NCBI RefSeq assembly: GCF_001649575.2
Contig: NC_051430.1
Location: 19,340,296-19,404,295 of the forward strand
DNA: 64,000 bases
Source of the DNA: Kryptolebias marmoratus
Lineage: Eukaryota; Chordata; Actinopteri; Cyprinodontiformes; Rivulidae
Reading direction: 5' to 3'
This document shows positions 48,301 through 59,979 of the stretch, piece after piece (within the stretch, counting starts at the first letter, position 1; every line of letters begins with the position of its first letter). The notes beneath the pieces were generated by a model, which saw only the letters and a program-made list of their open reading frames with translations, was not told the origin of the DNA and did no database searches. A program made the translations under genes and the position numbers.

Positions 48301-51300
48301 GAAACATTCCTCTGGATCACCTTGCAAAGTGTGGGAATTCAGTATGTGAACAGCTCCATTTTTAAAGCCCACTGCCAGGTAGGAGCCTGAACAGAGACAA
48401 AAATACAGTCCTTGAAGTGCACAGAAGCATCATACAGCAGCTGGAAATGACTTGATGTATGAAGAAGTTGCATTTGATTAACTTCATTCAGTAAGATGCC
48501 TTCTTTACCTTTAGGGTCAAAAGCAACACACTGGATCTGATTTTCGCTCCTATAGACTTTGCAGCCAACGGACACTTTTTTGTTATAGTCCCATATTTTT
48601 AAAATGCCCCGCTGGTTGCCCATGGCCACCACTGCCTGTCTGGGATGGCATGCCACTGCGTGAAGAGGCTCATAATTTTCATGCAGGAGGGTGTGAAAGA
48701 AGCTGGTCTGTGTGTTCACGTGCAGGATTTTGGAACTGGCCGTGGACATTATAAAGTTCCTACAAAGAAGAAATACTGAAATGCAATCATCCTTTTTTAT
48801 TGGCAAAACAAAACAATTTATTTGAACATGTCTCATACCTGATAATCATTGGTTTGGCCTTCAGGGTGCAGTCCTTCAGATACCCCTCTGTGCACTCTTT
48901 GGAAAAGGAAATGGAAACAATGGTGTCCTGGCTGAAGTGGTTGAACCACTTGAGAAGTAAGAAGTTTTCGTCGTAAAAATGAATTTGCCCTCGGACATCA
49001 CCGGTTACAATAAGGCTGTGAGGTCAGATAAGATAAACAAGTAATGAGGGAAGCACAGCAGACATTTTGACAGAAATAACGGTGGATATTTCTGCTTCAG
49101 GTACCCATCAGTCACGGTGAGGACAGTGATCGGGTCTTGCTGGAGCTTCAGTATCTTGATTTGGTCAATGGGCAGACAGCGTCTTTCAACTAAGTCTTCG
49201 CTGACATCCCACACCACGAGGCTGCCGTCAGTGGCCGTTATGACCTGAGGCTTTGTGCAGTGAAACGCAGAGAGTCTCAAAGACACGTCGGCAAGGCGAA
49301 CGCTGTTAGTGGGGTCAGGAGGACGCTGGGTAGATGCAGTAGCATCAGCTGCGTGGGTGAACTGCAACGATAAAAAGGTTGAACATCTATAAAAAGCAAA
49401 CAAGATTTGATATAAAATGTTAATGATCACAAATCTACCATCTTGAACGTCATTGGAAAATACTGCAGACTTCCCTTGTTCTGAAAAGAGACCAGCGGAT
49501 TATTGGAATAAACTTAGACAGTAATATCTGTAGTATGTTTTTTAAACTAAAAAGAAGAACTTGAGCTTACTCTTCTGTAGAACAATGTGTGAGTCTTACT
49601 GCTGCTGAGGAGCTGACTGCTATCATTTGGTTTGAAAGTGACGCAAGCCTGAAAAATAAATCGACTTTTGAACACCAAACCTCTTTTTTTATCATATTCA
49701 GTGTGTGGATATCCAAATATTGACTCAAAACCAAGGCTTGCTTACTTGAAAACCGTGTTTTGGATTGAGTTCAGTGCAGCAGAGAGGCTTTGGGGCTTCC
49801 CTGGTCCAGTCCCAAATACACACACACTAAGAAGAGTGTCACAAAAACATGAACGGCCTTACAGTTTGCTTTGTGTTGCTAAATCTAATAAGAAAAAGTT
49901 CTTATTTATGCTATCACTGTTAACAACTGGTGAGAAAGAGAAAGATCTGTCTATGTAATATTTTCCCTAAAATATTCCATTTTACGGTTTACGGAGTGGA
50001 TTCTGTTAATTTTATGCTTCCATACTCACTTGAACATCATCTCCCCCGAGGGTCACCAGAAGCTTAGCGTCGCTCGAGAAAGCCATGGCGACAACACCTC
50101 CAGCAGGGTGGCAATCAAACAACGTCCGCACAGGAATACTGGGAGATTTATCACAAACAGCGTTTTAATCAAGAGTAAAACGTTAGTGCAGTAAAACAAA
50201 AAAAATACTTCAGTAGATGTAGAATGAAGTATCACCCAGAGTAGGAGTCCCATATTATCACTATGCTCGCTGAGCCGTTGTCTCCCGTTGCGACCCAGCG
50301 TCTGTCCTCACTGGCGCACATGCACGAGATAGGGTGGGAGTGACCCTGAAGGCACCAAAGGTTCACACACTAAACTCTTCAACATAACATCTGTGGTGTT
50401 ATTCGATAATACACAGCTGATGCAAAAGGTTTTTAGCATAAGTGTTCAATAAATTCAGCTAATTGGAGTCTTTCCCTCTTTATTAAATACATTTCGTATC
50501 TGCAAAATTGCTTTTTAACAACCCTAAAGTACTGATTTTTGTTTGAGCTTTAGCATAACCCTAATCTGATGTCATACACTGCCCCTTCGGACCCTTCAGA
50601 CTGGCAGCGATTTGATGCAAGTTATTGTGACTTGCAGAGCTTTCATTTAGGTTAATTTTGATGCCACATTTCGGACTATCACTGTGCTTTATTGTAAACA
50701 ACGTTCTGCTGGAAATGTGTGCAAATTTTATAAGCATTGAGTTTGTGTACTTAAATGCAAAGGACCACTAAGTAAGCACGACCGTTTTGACTAAATGACC
50801 TACATTTCATTTTAAATCTGAGGCTTTTATGTTTTACAATGGAGTAAAAAAAAATGCCCCCCCTTAATGTAATTGATTTGGGGGATGCTTTGAATAACTT
50901 TACCTGCAGGATATGCTGGGAGTTGGAGGTGTGATTATAAATAATCCCAACATTAGTTGTGGCGTAGAGGAAAACCAGCTGACTGTGGTCCTGCAGACTG
51001 AAGACAGGGAGAGCCGGATTCATCCCGAAGACCCAGGATGGCGACTGAGTGAAAGCAAGTTGTGAGCCAGTTAAAGTTAGAAATTAACTTTTATTACTGG
51101 GAAGTGCTATATATTCCCTGACAGCAATTACAGAAGGACAACATAAATATTAACACACTGTCTGCCTCTGTTCGACTACATATACTTACTAAGGCCTGAG
51201 TTTTAGGATGAGCTCTCTGTTTTGGGAAAAGTGTCTCTTCGGTTGCAGTGTAGACCAGAGACTGGCCAGTCGTCTTCCTCTTCTCAGGCTGGATTTTGCC

Positions 51301-51399
51301 TTTTCCTTCATCTCTGCTCGTCCTCTGCTCCTCTTCACCCTCAGCTTCTTTGCTTGTCGATGGATCCTCATCCTTTGCTTCCTTTGCTCCTTCAGACAT
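45359..51399 (-). CDS. cfap251: CFAP251 (WDR66), axonemal WD-repeat protein, 977 aa
   Basis: Twenty exons, 5' to 3': 51190-51399, 50904-51044, 50236-50345, 50030-50138, 49746-49826, 49571-49648, 49439-49480, 49105-49361, 48839-49015, 48509-48759, 48235-48386, 47918-48094, 47627-47811, 47442-47556, 47165-47328, 46984-47074, 46076-46219, 45773-46001, 45598-45684, 45359-45492; the frame is unbroken. CFAP251 belongs to the calmodulin- and spoke-associated complex at the base of radial spokes in motile cilia and sperm tails. After an acidic/lysine-rich N-terminus of about 70 residues come WD40 repeats (CIWDW, LVVWDV, LKIWDY, SQYLATA) to about residue 780. The family hallmarks [15 protein letters not shown] and [14 protein letters not shown] are present. 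A C-terminal EF-hand-like helical region follows ([33 protein letters not shown]). Human is 1,149 aa, longer through a glutamate-rich N-terminus. Confidence 0.96.
46380..46622 (+). mobile_element. RTE/Rex3-like LINE 3' end in a cfap251 intron
   Basis: Decayed 3' terminal region (gttttcccatgcacgtcctg, then aggaggagctggagagcctg, gacctcagataagtggatga) ending in a short GATGGATG tail. Lies in the intron 46220-46983. Confidence 0.65.
50346..50903 (-). other. cfap251 intron
   Basis: About 560 bases of AT-rich intron; nothing recognised. Confidence 0.6.
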
Positions 51400-51647
51400 G
51401 ATGCCCGAACAGTTTCACAGAGTTTTAATGCTAAGTCAGACGGGGTCCACGTAAAGCTAATATACCAAATACAGAAGCAAAAACGAACATAAGTGACCGA
51501 AATATATAGAAATATGAATAATATATGATAAAATTATATTGACGTTTAAAGTTTACTTCTCAGAAACGATTTGCTTAATTTCAGTTGGTCCAGCTTTTTT
51601 TTAGGAGGAAAAACGTTGGTTCGTATTTATATCCTGCGAGGCGTTTC

Positions 51648-51660
51648 GTTGCTAAGTAAC
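51648..51660 (-). promoter_or_regulatory. cfap251: X-box upstream of cfap251
   Basis: GTTGCTAAGTAAC fits the RFX X-box layout (6-1-6 inverted halves, one mismatch between halves), 249 bases upstream of the cfap251 ATG. RFX factors control axonemal genes, so the site fits the gene; binding is inferred. Confidence 0.6.
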
Positions 51661-51699
51661 GCCTGAGAGTAGCTGCGCACCATCTGAAGCCCGGCTGAC

Positions 51700-52500
51700 G
51701 AAGCGGCGAGCCGGAAATTGTACTTTATTTCAAGCGGCCTATCAGCGGAATGCCTTGTTCAGATCCAGAAACTAAACCAGACATTTGTAATCTGTTCATG
51801 ACATGATTAACTTAGATCGTACCTTAAATCATTCCCGATTTAAGGTAAAAACTCCTCCCACCAGCAAACGCTTTGCGCTTTTCGTTAAGGAGCAAGCTCC
51901 GCCCTCCCCCACTCCCCCCTCTCATTAATACAGAACACATTGTGAGCTACCTAAAACTACTATGTGATAACCAAAAGATTAGAAAGATGTAAATAAATTC
52001 CTTAAATTCCAATTCAACAGCAATTTTCAATTCTGACCACCAGAGGTCAGTAAAACACTCTGGTTAACAATCTGTAACCTGCAAATATAAGCGTCAAATT
52101 ATATGTTTAACGACAAATATCTACAAATGATAGCACGGTACATTACGTGTAAAGTATTTTCTCTTAACTGGTTAAGAAGCCAGATATTTGAATATGTTTT
52201 TCAATGGTTTCAAGCAGATTATCTACTAATTTATCACTAAATCGTATGAAGCGTAATCAAAGCATCTTTTTAATGACGTATATCTACTTCCGACTAGTGA
52301 AATTCAAAATAAAATAAAATGCGTAGACAACAAGGATAAAACAAGCCAAGGGCATGGATTCAGGAGGCCATATATGAAACAGATGTGAATACAACTTGAA
52401 TGTACTACTAATAATATAAGATAAAGGTTGCTATGTAAAATAGCGAATGATAATTTCCAGTGAGACTTTTATTTTGAAATCTTGCAACTGTTGGGAAATG
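51700..52500. other. intergenic cfap251 / rabgef1-like
   Basis: Divergent genes head to head. A C-rich patch occurs at about 51900-51925. No coding exon or recognised repeat. Confidence 0.55.
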
Positions 52501-52528
52501 TCTTGACTTTTTCCGTTCCGACTACGTT

Positions 52529-52762
52529 CTTCCGGTTTCACAGGCTCGGGAAGCGTTTCAGCTACTTTAAACCTTTTCGTTAACTTTACAGTTTTTTTTC
52601 TCATCCTTTTCTCTTCGGTATTTCACAGTTTCTGTCAATTTACCCGGAACTCAAGGGTCGTAGCTCTCAGTGGACTGAATATGGCGGCTGTATGACAGCA
52701 GAAAGTAGAAGAAAGCTGTCAAAACTGAACAGTTTGTGATGATTTCACCCTCTGACTGACAG
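52529..52762 (+). promoter_or_regulatory. promoter and 5' noncoding exon of the rabgef1-like gene
   Basis: An ETS-type CTTCCGG at 52529-52535 is followed by a likely untranslated exon ending at 52762 (gactgacag, donor gtgagg). It carries two small upstream frames, 52681-52695 and 52739-52759. The downstream acceptor is at 53737. Confidence 0.6.
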
Positions 52763-53737
52763 GTGAGGAGCTCAAATGTAATTATGTAACTTATTGATTG
52801 ATTGATTTAACGACAGTAGTTCGGCCTTAGCAGCAATAGCATCCCTCACCCCGGCTCTTATCTCCAAAACCCTCAGCTGACAGTCAGCCCCCGATTTTAC
52901 AGCGATTAGCTAGCAGCTAACAGCTAGCACCAACTCGAATAAACTGAACTTTTAGCTTCCTATAGCGGATAATTTAATGACAGGCTTGATTACTTTCGTT
53001 TAATTCAGTAAAATCGCAAAAGATAATAAAACGACCTAATCTATTCCGATTTATACATATTTATACGTTTTAAGTTGTTTTGAATGACACCTGTTTTGCC
53101 CTAAAGAATAATTTCATTTTTATTGTGGTGAAACTTCATTAATCTTTTTATTTATTCATTTTTATATAATATGTGGACAGGAACCAATCCAGATTTTCTG
53201 TATTTTGCGAGATTTGGGACCTTATAGACACTATCACTGAACACTCTAAAATATATGATTTGGAAACAATAACTAGAAACATGATCTGCCACTCGATTAT
53301 TAAAACCATAAAATAAATGTACAAACTACAGTACACGTAAAAACAAAACTGAGTTTGGTCTCACAAATAACCATAACATTGTGACCACTTACTGGTAAGC
53401 TATGTTTTCCAACTTCAAGAGTTAAAAACTGATGTTTCTTTGGTAAAACTGTGTTCCTTTTTATATGAACCTAAATAATTTTCAGTGTCCTTTCGACTGA
53501 AAAGCTCCATGCTGCATATTTAACATTTGGGTAATGATCTGCAATTATATAGCCATATATTATAAAAGGTGGGGGTAACTTGGGGTTCACTGTTTCATCC
53601 AAAGATATGCCAACATATAGAGAGGCTATGAACTGAACTATTAAACTGATTAATGCTAATCCAAACCACAGCATTAAGTGTAATGTTTTTACACTTGCAC
53701 ACTTTAAACTGCTGTTGTCTGTTTTTGTGGTTGGCAG
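52763..53737 (+). other. 5'UTR intron of the rabgef1-like gene
   Basis: About 1 kb, AT-rich, no nested feature recognised. Confidence 0.55.
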
Positions 53738-53752
53738 AGGGAGCGCTCCAAG

Positions 53753-56006
53753 ATGTCGACAGACAAACAGAGAGGAATCAGAGTTTCTCAGGAAGAGCTG
53801 CTTTGCAAGAACGCCTGTGGGTATTACGGAAACCCTGCATGGAAAGGCTTCTGCTCAAAGTGCTGGAGGGAAAAGTCACGTCCGGCCGGAGCCTCGAGGC
53901 AAGATGCGAGGTAAACCTCAGTGACGGTGTAGGTGTGACTTTTGAACAAAGACGGAGAAGAATCATTTCTCCTGCATCATTTATTAATCAGCTTACCGCT
54001 ACCCCTTTCAGACCCAGCAGTGATGGAGCACTTCCCACCTTCTCCAAATTTGAGGAGAAGAAAAACATCGAGAAAGGAAGCCGATATAACACTGTGAGGA
54101 GACTGTTCTGGGGCAGCTCGTCGCCTCCAAAACCTCAAGGTAGGTCTAATAACGTTGTGTGTTTTTAAATGATGTCTTCTGTCCCACAATCATTCGATTT
54201 TCCAGATTTTGTTGTAGTTATAGATATTAGTTTATTTGAAACATGATCCACTGTTTGTCTCTTCAGAGTCCTCAGAAAGCCATTCCAACACATTAAAGGC
54301 CTATCAGGGTCTTGAGTCCGGAGACTTCACTGGTTTCCTAAAGATCCTGCGGAGTCCACCGTCCCAGCGTTTGCAGTCCCGTTGTACTGCTTTCCTCAAC
54401 ACTATGGAGGCTTACCATGTAATCACGCTCTAAATGTTCATTTTTTTTACACTTCAAGATGCCTCTATCTGATGTCAAATCCTGATCTAAGATGCCCGCC
54501 ATCTTTACAGGACCTGCCGATACAGAAACAGTCGGACCTGGTGCAGGATTTCTACCAGTCTTTTGCTGATTATTTTAGAAGTGAGTGCAGATCAGTTCAT
54601 CACGTTCCCGTCTGCTCGTTGTTCGGGAGGAAAAGGTGTTCGAGTTGTTTCTGCTTTCAGGTTTTCCCGAGGCTCAGGTCACTCAGATAATGGAGCACGT
54701 CGAGAAGCTGATAATGACACGGCTGCACAAATGGGTTTTCTGCCATGACAGCTGCGACGATGAACAGAAGGACTTGGCTCTTCAGCGACGGATACGGTAA
54801 CACCTCTCGCAAATTAGAGACTCTAATGACGTCATGTTTGATCCAAGCTTCAGATATCATGTCCCATTTGTCCCTGATGTTTTTTTTTTCTTTTAGCTCC
54901 TTAAACTGGGTCACTCCGCAGATGCTGAGTGTCCCTTTTCCAGATGAAAACATTCCAGTCACAGGCGACCCCTTTCTGCCTGCTATAACAGGTGAGTTAC
55001 AACCTGATCGATCGCTGCACTTTCCTTACTCTCAGGGATTTGGAAATAAGGATCGATATCAGGCAGGTGTTTGGCTCGTGGCAGATTCAGGCTGGTTGTT
55101 TCTTTTTCCTTGTGTGTGAGTTCATATGGCTTCTCATCTAACTTTCTGCTTAGACGTGTATTTCCCAGAACATCAAGTTAATAAATTAATATTAAGAGCT
55201 GAGGAAGAATGTATCAAACTTGTTGGGAACATCTTAAAATGATCTGAAATATCATCTCTGTTTCTGTGTCTTTTTTTTTTTTAACCAGCCATAATAGAAA
55301 TGGATGCCAAACGTGCACCACAGGATAAGCTTGCTTGTGTGTCCAAATGCAGTCAGCACATCTTTGAGGCTCTCTCAGCCCTCAACAATGAGCCTGCTAA
55401 CGCCGATGCCTTCCTGTCAAGCCTGGTTTATGTGGTGCTGAAGGCCAATCCACCTCGCCTCCACTCCAACATGCAGTACATGATTCGTTTCGGGCTCCCA
55501 CACAGTCTGATGGCTGGAGAGAGCGGATACTACTTTACAAACTTAGTGAGTTTTGAAGTCACCCATTCATCATACCTCACAGGGTTGTGTGGATGGAAAT
55601 AACTAATCTCTGTGTCCTTGTCCCCTTCCTTCAGTCTTGTGCTGTGGCCTTCATTGAAAAGCTTAACGGACCAGCGCTGAGCCTCAGTCCAGAAGAGTTT
55701 GAGGGCTACATGCGAGGTCAGCGTGTCCCTGCCGCGTTGACCAAGAGGCAGCAGGTCGTTGGCGAAACGCAGCACCTGCTGGAGGAGCTGCAAGGCAGGC
55801 AGGAGAAGCTGCACCAAGGAGCGGACGCTCTCAGCGTCGAGTTACAAAAGTGGGTTGAAGCGGTTCATTCGCAGCTGGATGAAGCAACAACCCAGTTCGC
55901 TGAAGTACAGAAAGACATAACAGCACAAGCTGAGGAACCATCTTCAGCTCAAGAATCCCAGCGAGAGGATGATGACGAGGAGTCAGTGATGGTGTCTAAT
56001 GGTTAA
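53753..56006 (+). CDS. rabgef1l: RABGEF1-like Rab5 exchange factor (Rabex-5 paralogue), 455 aa
   Basis: Eight coding exons: 53753-53910, 54012-54139, 54267-54418, 54511-54580, 54661-54796, 54897-54991, 55289-55545, 55635-56006. The ATG follows a splice acceptor and precedes the conserved [11 protein letters not shown] start. Residues 18-38 are an A20 zinc finger (C18, C22, C34, C37; [17 protein letters not shown]), which binds ubiquitin in Rabex-5. Then come TFSKFEEKK, a helical bundle, and the VPS9 catalytic domain to about residue 345 ([37 protein letters not shown]). A C-terminal coiled coil ([19 protein letters not shown]) is where Rabex-5 binds Rabaptin-5. It should activate Rab5 on early endosomes. 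The MIU helix between the finger and TFSKFEEKK is missing. Human RABGEF1 (491 aa) is on chromosome 7, so this is probably the separate fish 'like' gene; the symbol is tentative. Confidence 0.88.
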
Positions 56007-56597
56007 CACGTAGGTCCAAATGATGCAAGGTGTTAGCTCTGTTATCAGAACCTCCTAACGTGGTACTTGGTGTTAATAATTACCATATGTAGGCTGCAGG
56101 AAAAATAAGATTTGTGCTCCGGTGACGTTGTTTACGCAAGTTTCAACCTCAGACAAAAGGTGGTTTGAAAGCCGGAGAAGGATGAAGGAAAACTTCCCGA
56201 AGAAAGCTTTTTGGCAAGTCATATGAAGTATTTTAAAACCTTTGTTTAAAATAATTTCCACTTGTTGTATACTTCAGGATATGGGCTATTAACACACATT
56301 CCCGTTTAGTAACAACTGTGACTAAACACAACGTTAAGCACTCAGGGAAACCGGCACTTTGTGAAGTCAACTAACACTTAAAGGGTGCTTTTATTTTTCC
56401 TAATAGTATAAACCACCGTGCCTACATGACGACTGCTGTGAAGTTTAAAAGAAGGTAAAAATGTCTAGTAGCCGTTTTTGACCACTACAGGTTGGGGGTT
56501 GGGGGGGGGGCATTTAAAAAACATGTTTCTTGGAGCTGTGTTGCCTTTACAGGTTAGTGCAATACTATTTGTAACACATTTCCATCAGTGATAGTGT

Positions 56598-56603
56598 AAT
56601 AAA
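56598..56603 (+). terminator. candidate polyadenylation signal of the rabgef1-like gene
   Basis: AATAAA about 590 bases after the stop; a second AATAAA lies at 56849-56854, so alternative ends are possible. Confidence 0.5.
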
Positions 56604-56854
56604 AAGTTGTTTACAATTGTTAAAAGACTAATGAAGAAAATTAAAACATATATTTTGTTCAATGATTGTATCTAATAATATATTAAAGCTGATTTATTTG
56701 ATTTAAAATGATGGATTCTTTTTGCCTGGTTTGAATTTTTCTGCAGACTTTACACAATTTTGTCAAAAGGCAGCTGTTTTAATTATTTATTTTGTACAAA
56801 TAACTTCAGGTTTACTAACCTGTTTGCTGTTGCTGAGTGCAGAATGAAAATAAA

Positions 56855-57620
56855 AGGTTTAGTTGGTCAGAAAAACAAAGATGCTGAACATCTCCAGTTC
56901 CTGTTAGTAAAATAATACTAATTACAGAAACTCAAATGCTTACATTTAAATCTAAAGTCAAACTTCTGATGACACAGTGACACTGGACCAAGAGCTATTA
57001 AATCTTAAATTCTCCACAATAAAATTCCTAAAAGTTTGTGATTGTAGCTGAAACAAGTTGTTGCATCTGATTGAAGTAAAATCTGTTTAGGTTTTCAAAA
57101 ATATTTAGTAAATCCCACTACACAAATGTTTAGTTAATTTCTCAAAATGCCAAGAACAATCTGAGGTAATTTTATGAATGAAATTTAAATGCTGTCAGGC
57201 TAGAGAACTGGGATGAAATTGCCACTTTTGTGTATTCATCAATATTCATAGATCCATCCATAAACAATTGTAGATATTCATAGCTTCATTTACAGTAAAA
57301 TAATCTAATAATAAAATATTTAACAGAATAGGGAATTAAGCTCTGTGTACCTTTATGTTAACATATTAAAACAGATTATTTTTTAAGATTCAAGATATTA
57401 TTTTGTGACATAAGTTTGCTTTCTCTGTGTGGTATTAAAATATTTATTGAAGTACAAAATCTGAAATAATAGTTTTACATAAAAAAAAGGCTACACAGCT
57501 TATAAAACCCAGTATAGCTCAAGTTTAAATCATAAACTTTGTAAATGTTGCTGCATAGATTTTGTAACATTTGGCAGTGTCCGGACCTGTCCACACGGGG
57601 GCGCTGCACCGGATGTAGAA
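56855..57620. other. intergenic rabgef1-like / psmd9
   Basis: AT-rich, no exon or repeat recognised. Confidence 0.6.
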
Positions 57621-57622
57621 TC

Positions 57623-57632
57623 ACCGGAAGTG
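57623..57632 (+). promoter_or_regulatory. psmd9: ETS-type promoter site of psmd9
   Basis: ACCGGAAGTG, 30 bases before the ATG in a locally GC-rich stretch; typical of TATA-less housekeeping promoters. Confidence 0.5.
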
Positions 57633-57661
57633 TTGGGGAACTCAGCAGCTGGTCAGCAAAC

Positions 57662-59643
57662 ATGAAGACAACAGGAGAACAAAGTCCTGAGAGCTCCGGA
57701 ATAACGATGGATGACGTTAAAAATCTTATTAAGAAGAAAGACGAAATAGAGGAACAAATAAAAGCCTATTACGATGTTTTAGAAGACGTAAGTCGGCCCC
57801 ACGTTAGCTCTGTTATTGTCGATGCTAACAATGCTAACATGAGTTTGTTTACAGCAGGGTGTCGGAGTTGAAGGTCCGCTGGTTGACGACGAGGGTTACC
57901 CCCGAGCAGATGTCAATTTGTACCAGATCAGGTCGGCAAGGCACAATATTTCTTGTAAGTACAATCAGATAAAGATATGTGTGACTTTAAAATAGTTTCG
58001 CAGCCGTAGATTACTTGTTCAACCAATAATAGAAGTTTTGCGACACAGAATGCATGTAAAAGTTCATATAACAAAGCTGGGAATAATACTCGCAATACAT
58101 TTTAGAGATAACAGGTAATGTGCATTCCTTCTACAATATTGGGATAAAACTATTCATGTCAGTCTTTATTTCATTTTGCAATTTTGTCAGTTCTTAAATG
58201 TGTTGAATTGATCTGATATAAAATGTAAAAAATCCTTCACAACATCTTAGAGTCGTGGCATAGATAACTCTTCTGATGTCAGATTATTGTTTCACATTTT
58301 AATAAAGAATGCCACTTTCTATAACAACTGAAATACTGGTCACCTTGTTTAATATTACTCCATTTCATGTAATATTTTGAGGTTCCTTTTTTCAGGTTCA
58401 CCAACATGATCTTCAATAATATGCGCAGTGTTGCTTTTTTCCATTTTACTTTGGATTAGTTTTATTATAAGCACATAAATCTTATTATTCTGCTAGCCTC
58501 ATTTGTAAATTTTAGCTTCTAAATGTGTACATTTTTGTCTTATATAAAATCTGCCCCCTCAGGAATATTCAGCCCTAAATTCACTTCTACTTTATTGTAA
58601 CCACAGGTACAGTTTCATGTGTTGTAATATGAAGCTGTCTGTATGTGTTTCAGGTCTGCAGAACGATCACAAAGCCATCATGGCAGAGATAGAAGAAGCC
58701 CTGCACACGCTGCACGCTCGAGAGAAAGCCAAGCGGGAACAGGACGTTTCTGACGCCCAGGAGGAGGCGATGGAGCAGCAGGTCACCCTGCCTCGTCCCT
58801 TTGCACGAGTGGACGCCGTGACTGAAGGCTCGCCTGCCTCTGGAGCTGTGAGTCACAGCGACTGCACTCGTATATTTAGTCAATTTTTCAGATAAATCAT
58901 CAGAATTGTTTGAATTCAGCTTTTAAAAAATTATGTTAATTAGTTGGTTCTTTTCAAAGGGTCTCAAAGTTGGGGATGAAATCGTGGAGTTTGGTTCTGT
59001 AAACACAGGAAACTTTCAGAGCCTCCAGAATATTGCTTCTGTGGTGCAGCACAGTGAAGGGGTAAGTTTACTGAAATAATTGAGCTTTCTGTTTTTTAAT
59101 TATTGATTACAAATTTACATTTCCTTCTATTTGTTTTGTTTTGCTTTTTGTTTACCTTCCATGTATTTATTCGGCAAACTTGTTTATTTCATTATTTTGT
59201 CTTTTTTTATATGATACATATTTACATGACTGTGATCAATCATACATGACATTTGACTGTTACTTAATGTAACCATGTGGTGTCACGTTTGTTTTTTTAG
59301 AAACCATTACGTGTCGGTGTGATCAGGGCTGGTCAGAAGGTTCAGATGAATCTGACTCCACAGAGGTGGTCAGGCAGAGGTCTGCTGGGGTGAGACACAC
59401 ACACACACACACACACACACACGTAGCATTTGCAACAATTTAAAAACCTATGAGAGGAACAAACAAAACAATAAACAAAATCAAATATACTTGAAGGGTT
59501 ATTTACTTTTCTATTTAGTGGTACTGATAGATTTATTCAGTGCACTTTCTTAATATTAATGATTGGTGATTTATGATGTTGATTTTAAACCACAATCTGT
59601 TGGTCTTTTTTCCAGATGCAACATTGTTCCAGTTCAGCGATAA
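57662..59643 (+). CDS. psmd9: PSMD9 (p27/Rpn4-type 26S proteasome assembly chaperone), 212 aa
   Basis: Six exons: 57662-57787, 57855-57954, 58654-58847, 58960-59061, 59301-59389, 59616-59643. PSMD9 (yeast Nas2) chaperones the Rpt4-Rpt5 module during 19S base assembly. The N-terminal half is a helical hairpin ([40 protein letters not shown]). A PDZ domain spans about residues 115-200 ([39 protein letters not shown]). The C-terminus [12 protein letters not shown] is the conserved family ending. The ATG at 57662 precedes the first conserved helix; an in-frame upstream ATG (57545) is rejected because the ETS site and likely start of transcription lie after it. Human is 223 aa. Confidence 0.96.
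57955..58653 (+). other. psmd9 intron 2
   Basis: About 700 bases, AT-rich, nothing recognised. Confidence 0.6.
59394..59421 (+). repeat. (AC)n microsatellite beside a psmd9 donor site
   Basis: About 13 AC units starting a few bases after the donor gtgag of the fifth psmd9 exon. Confidence 0.95.
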
Positions 59644-59973
59644 TCCACAGAACGCTGCCGTATTCAAGTTTCAGAACCTCATCTTTGACTTATCTTTCCT
59701 GAGTGGTTTTACACTGACTTTATTTTTACTGCAGAGATATTGATGCCTTCTCATTAAAATTTAAATATTTCCTCCATTCGAGGGCTGCCCTAAGGACTGT
59801 GAATACAAAAGTAAAGAGTCACAGCAGAGGAGGTGATGAAGCCACTGAATGAGAGAGGTGGGACACTGACTCTGAGTTCACTTTCTCTGAGAGGAAATAT
59901 GGAAGAACTCCACCATTATTACTGCCGTCTGTTTGAAAATGTTTCATCTTGTGTGTGGAGTTATTTTTGGTTG

Positions 59974-59979
59974 AATAAA
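59974..59979 (+). terminator. psmd9: candidate polyadenylation signal of psmd9
   Basis: AATAAA about 330 bases after the stop; an ATTAAA also occurs near 59754. Confidence 0.5.

Noticed and set aside
53653..54168. 171-residue frame overlapping the rabgef1-like A20 exons
   Set aside because: A different frame from the conserved zinc finger; shadow of the true exons.
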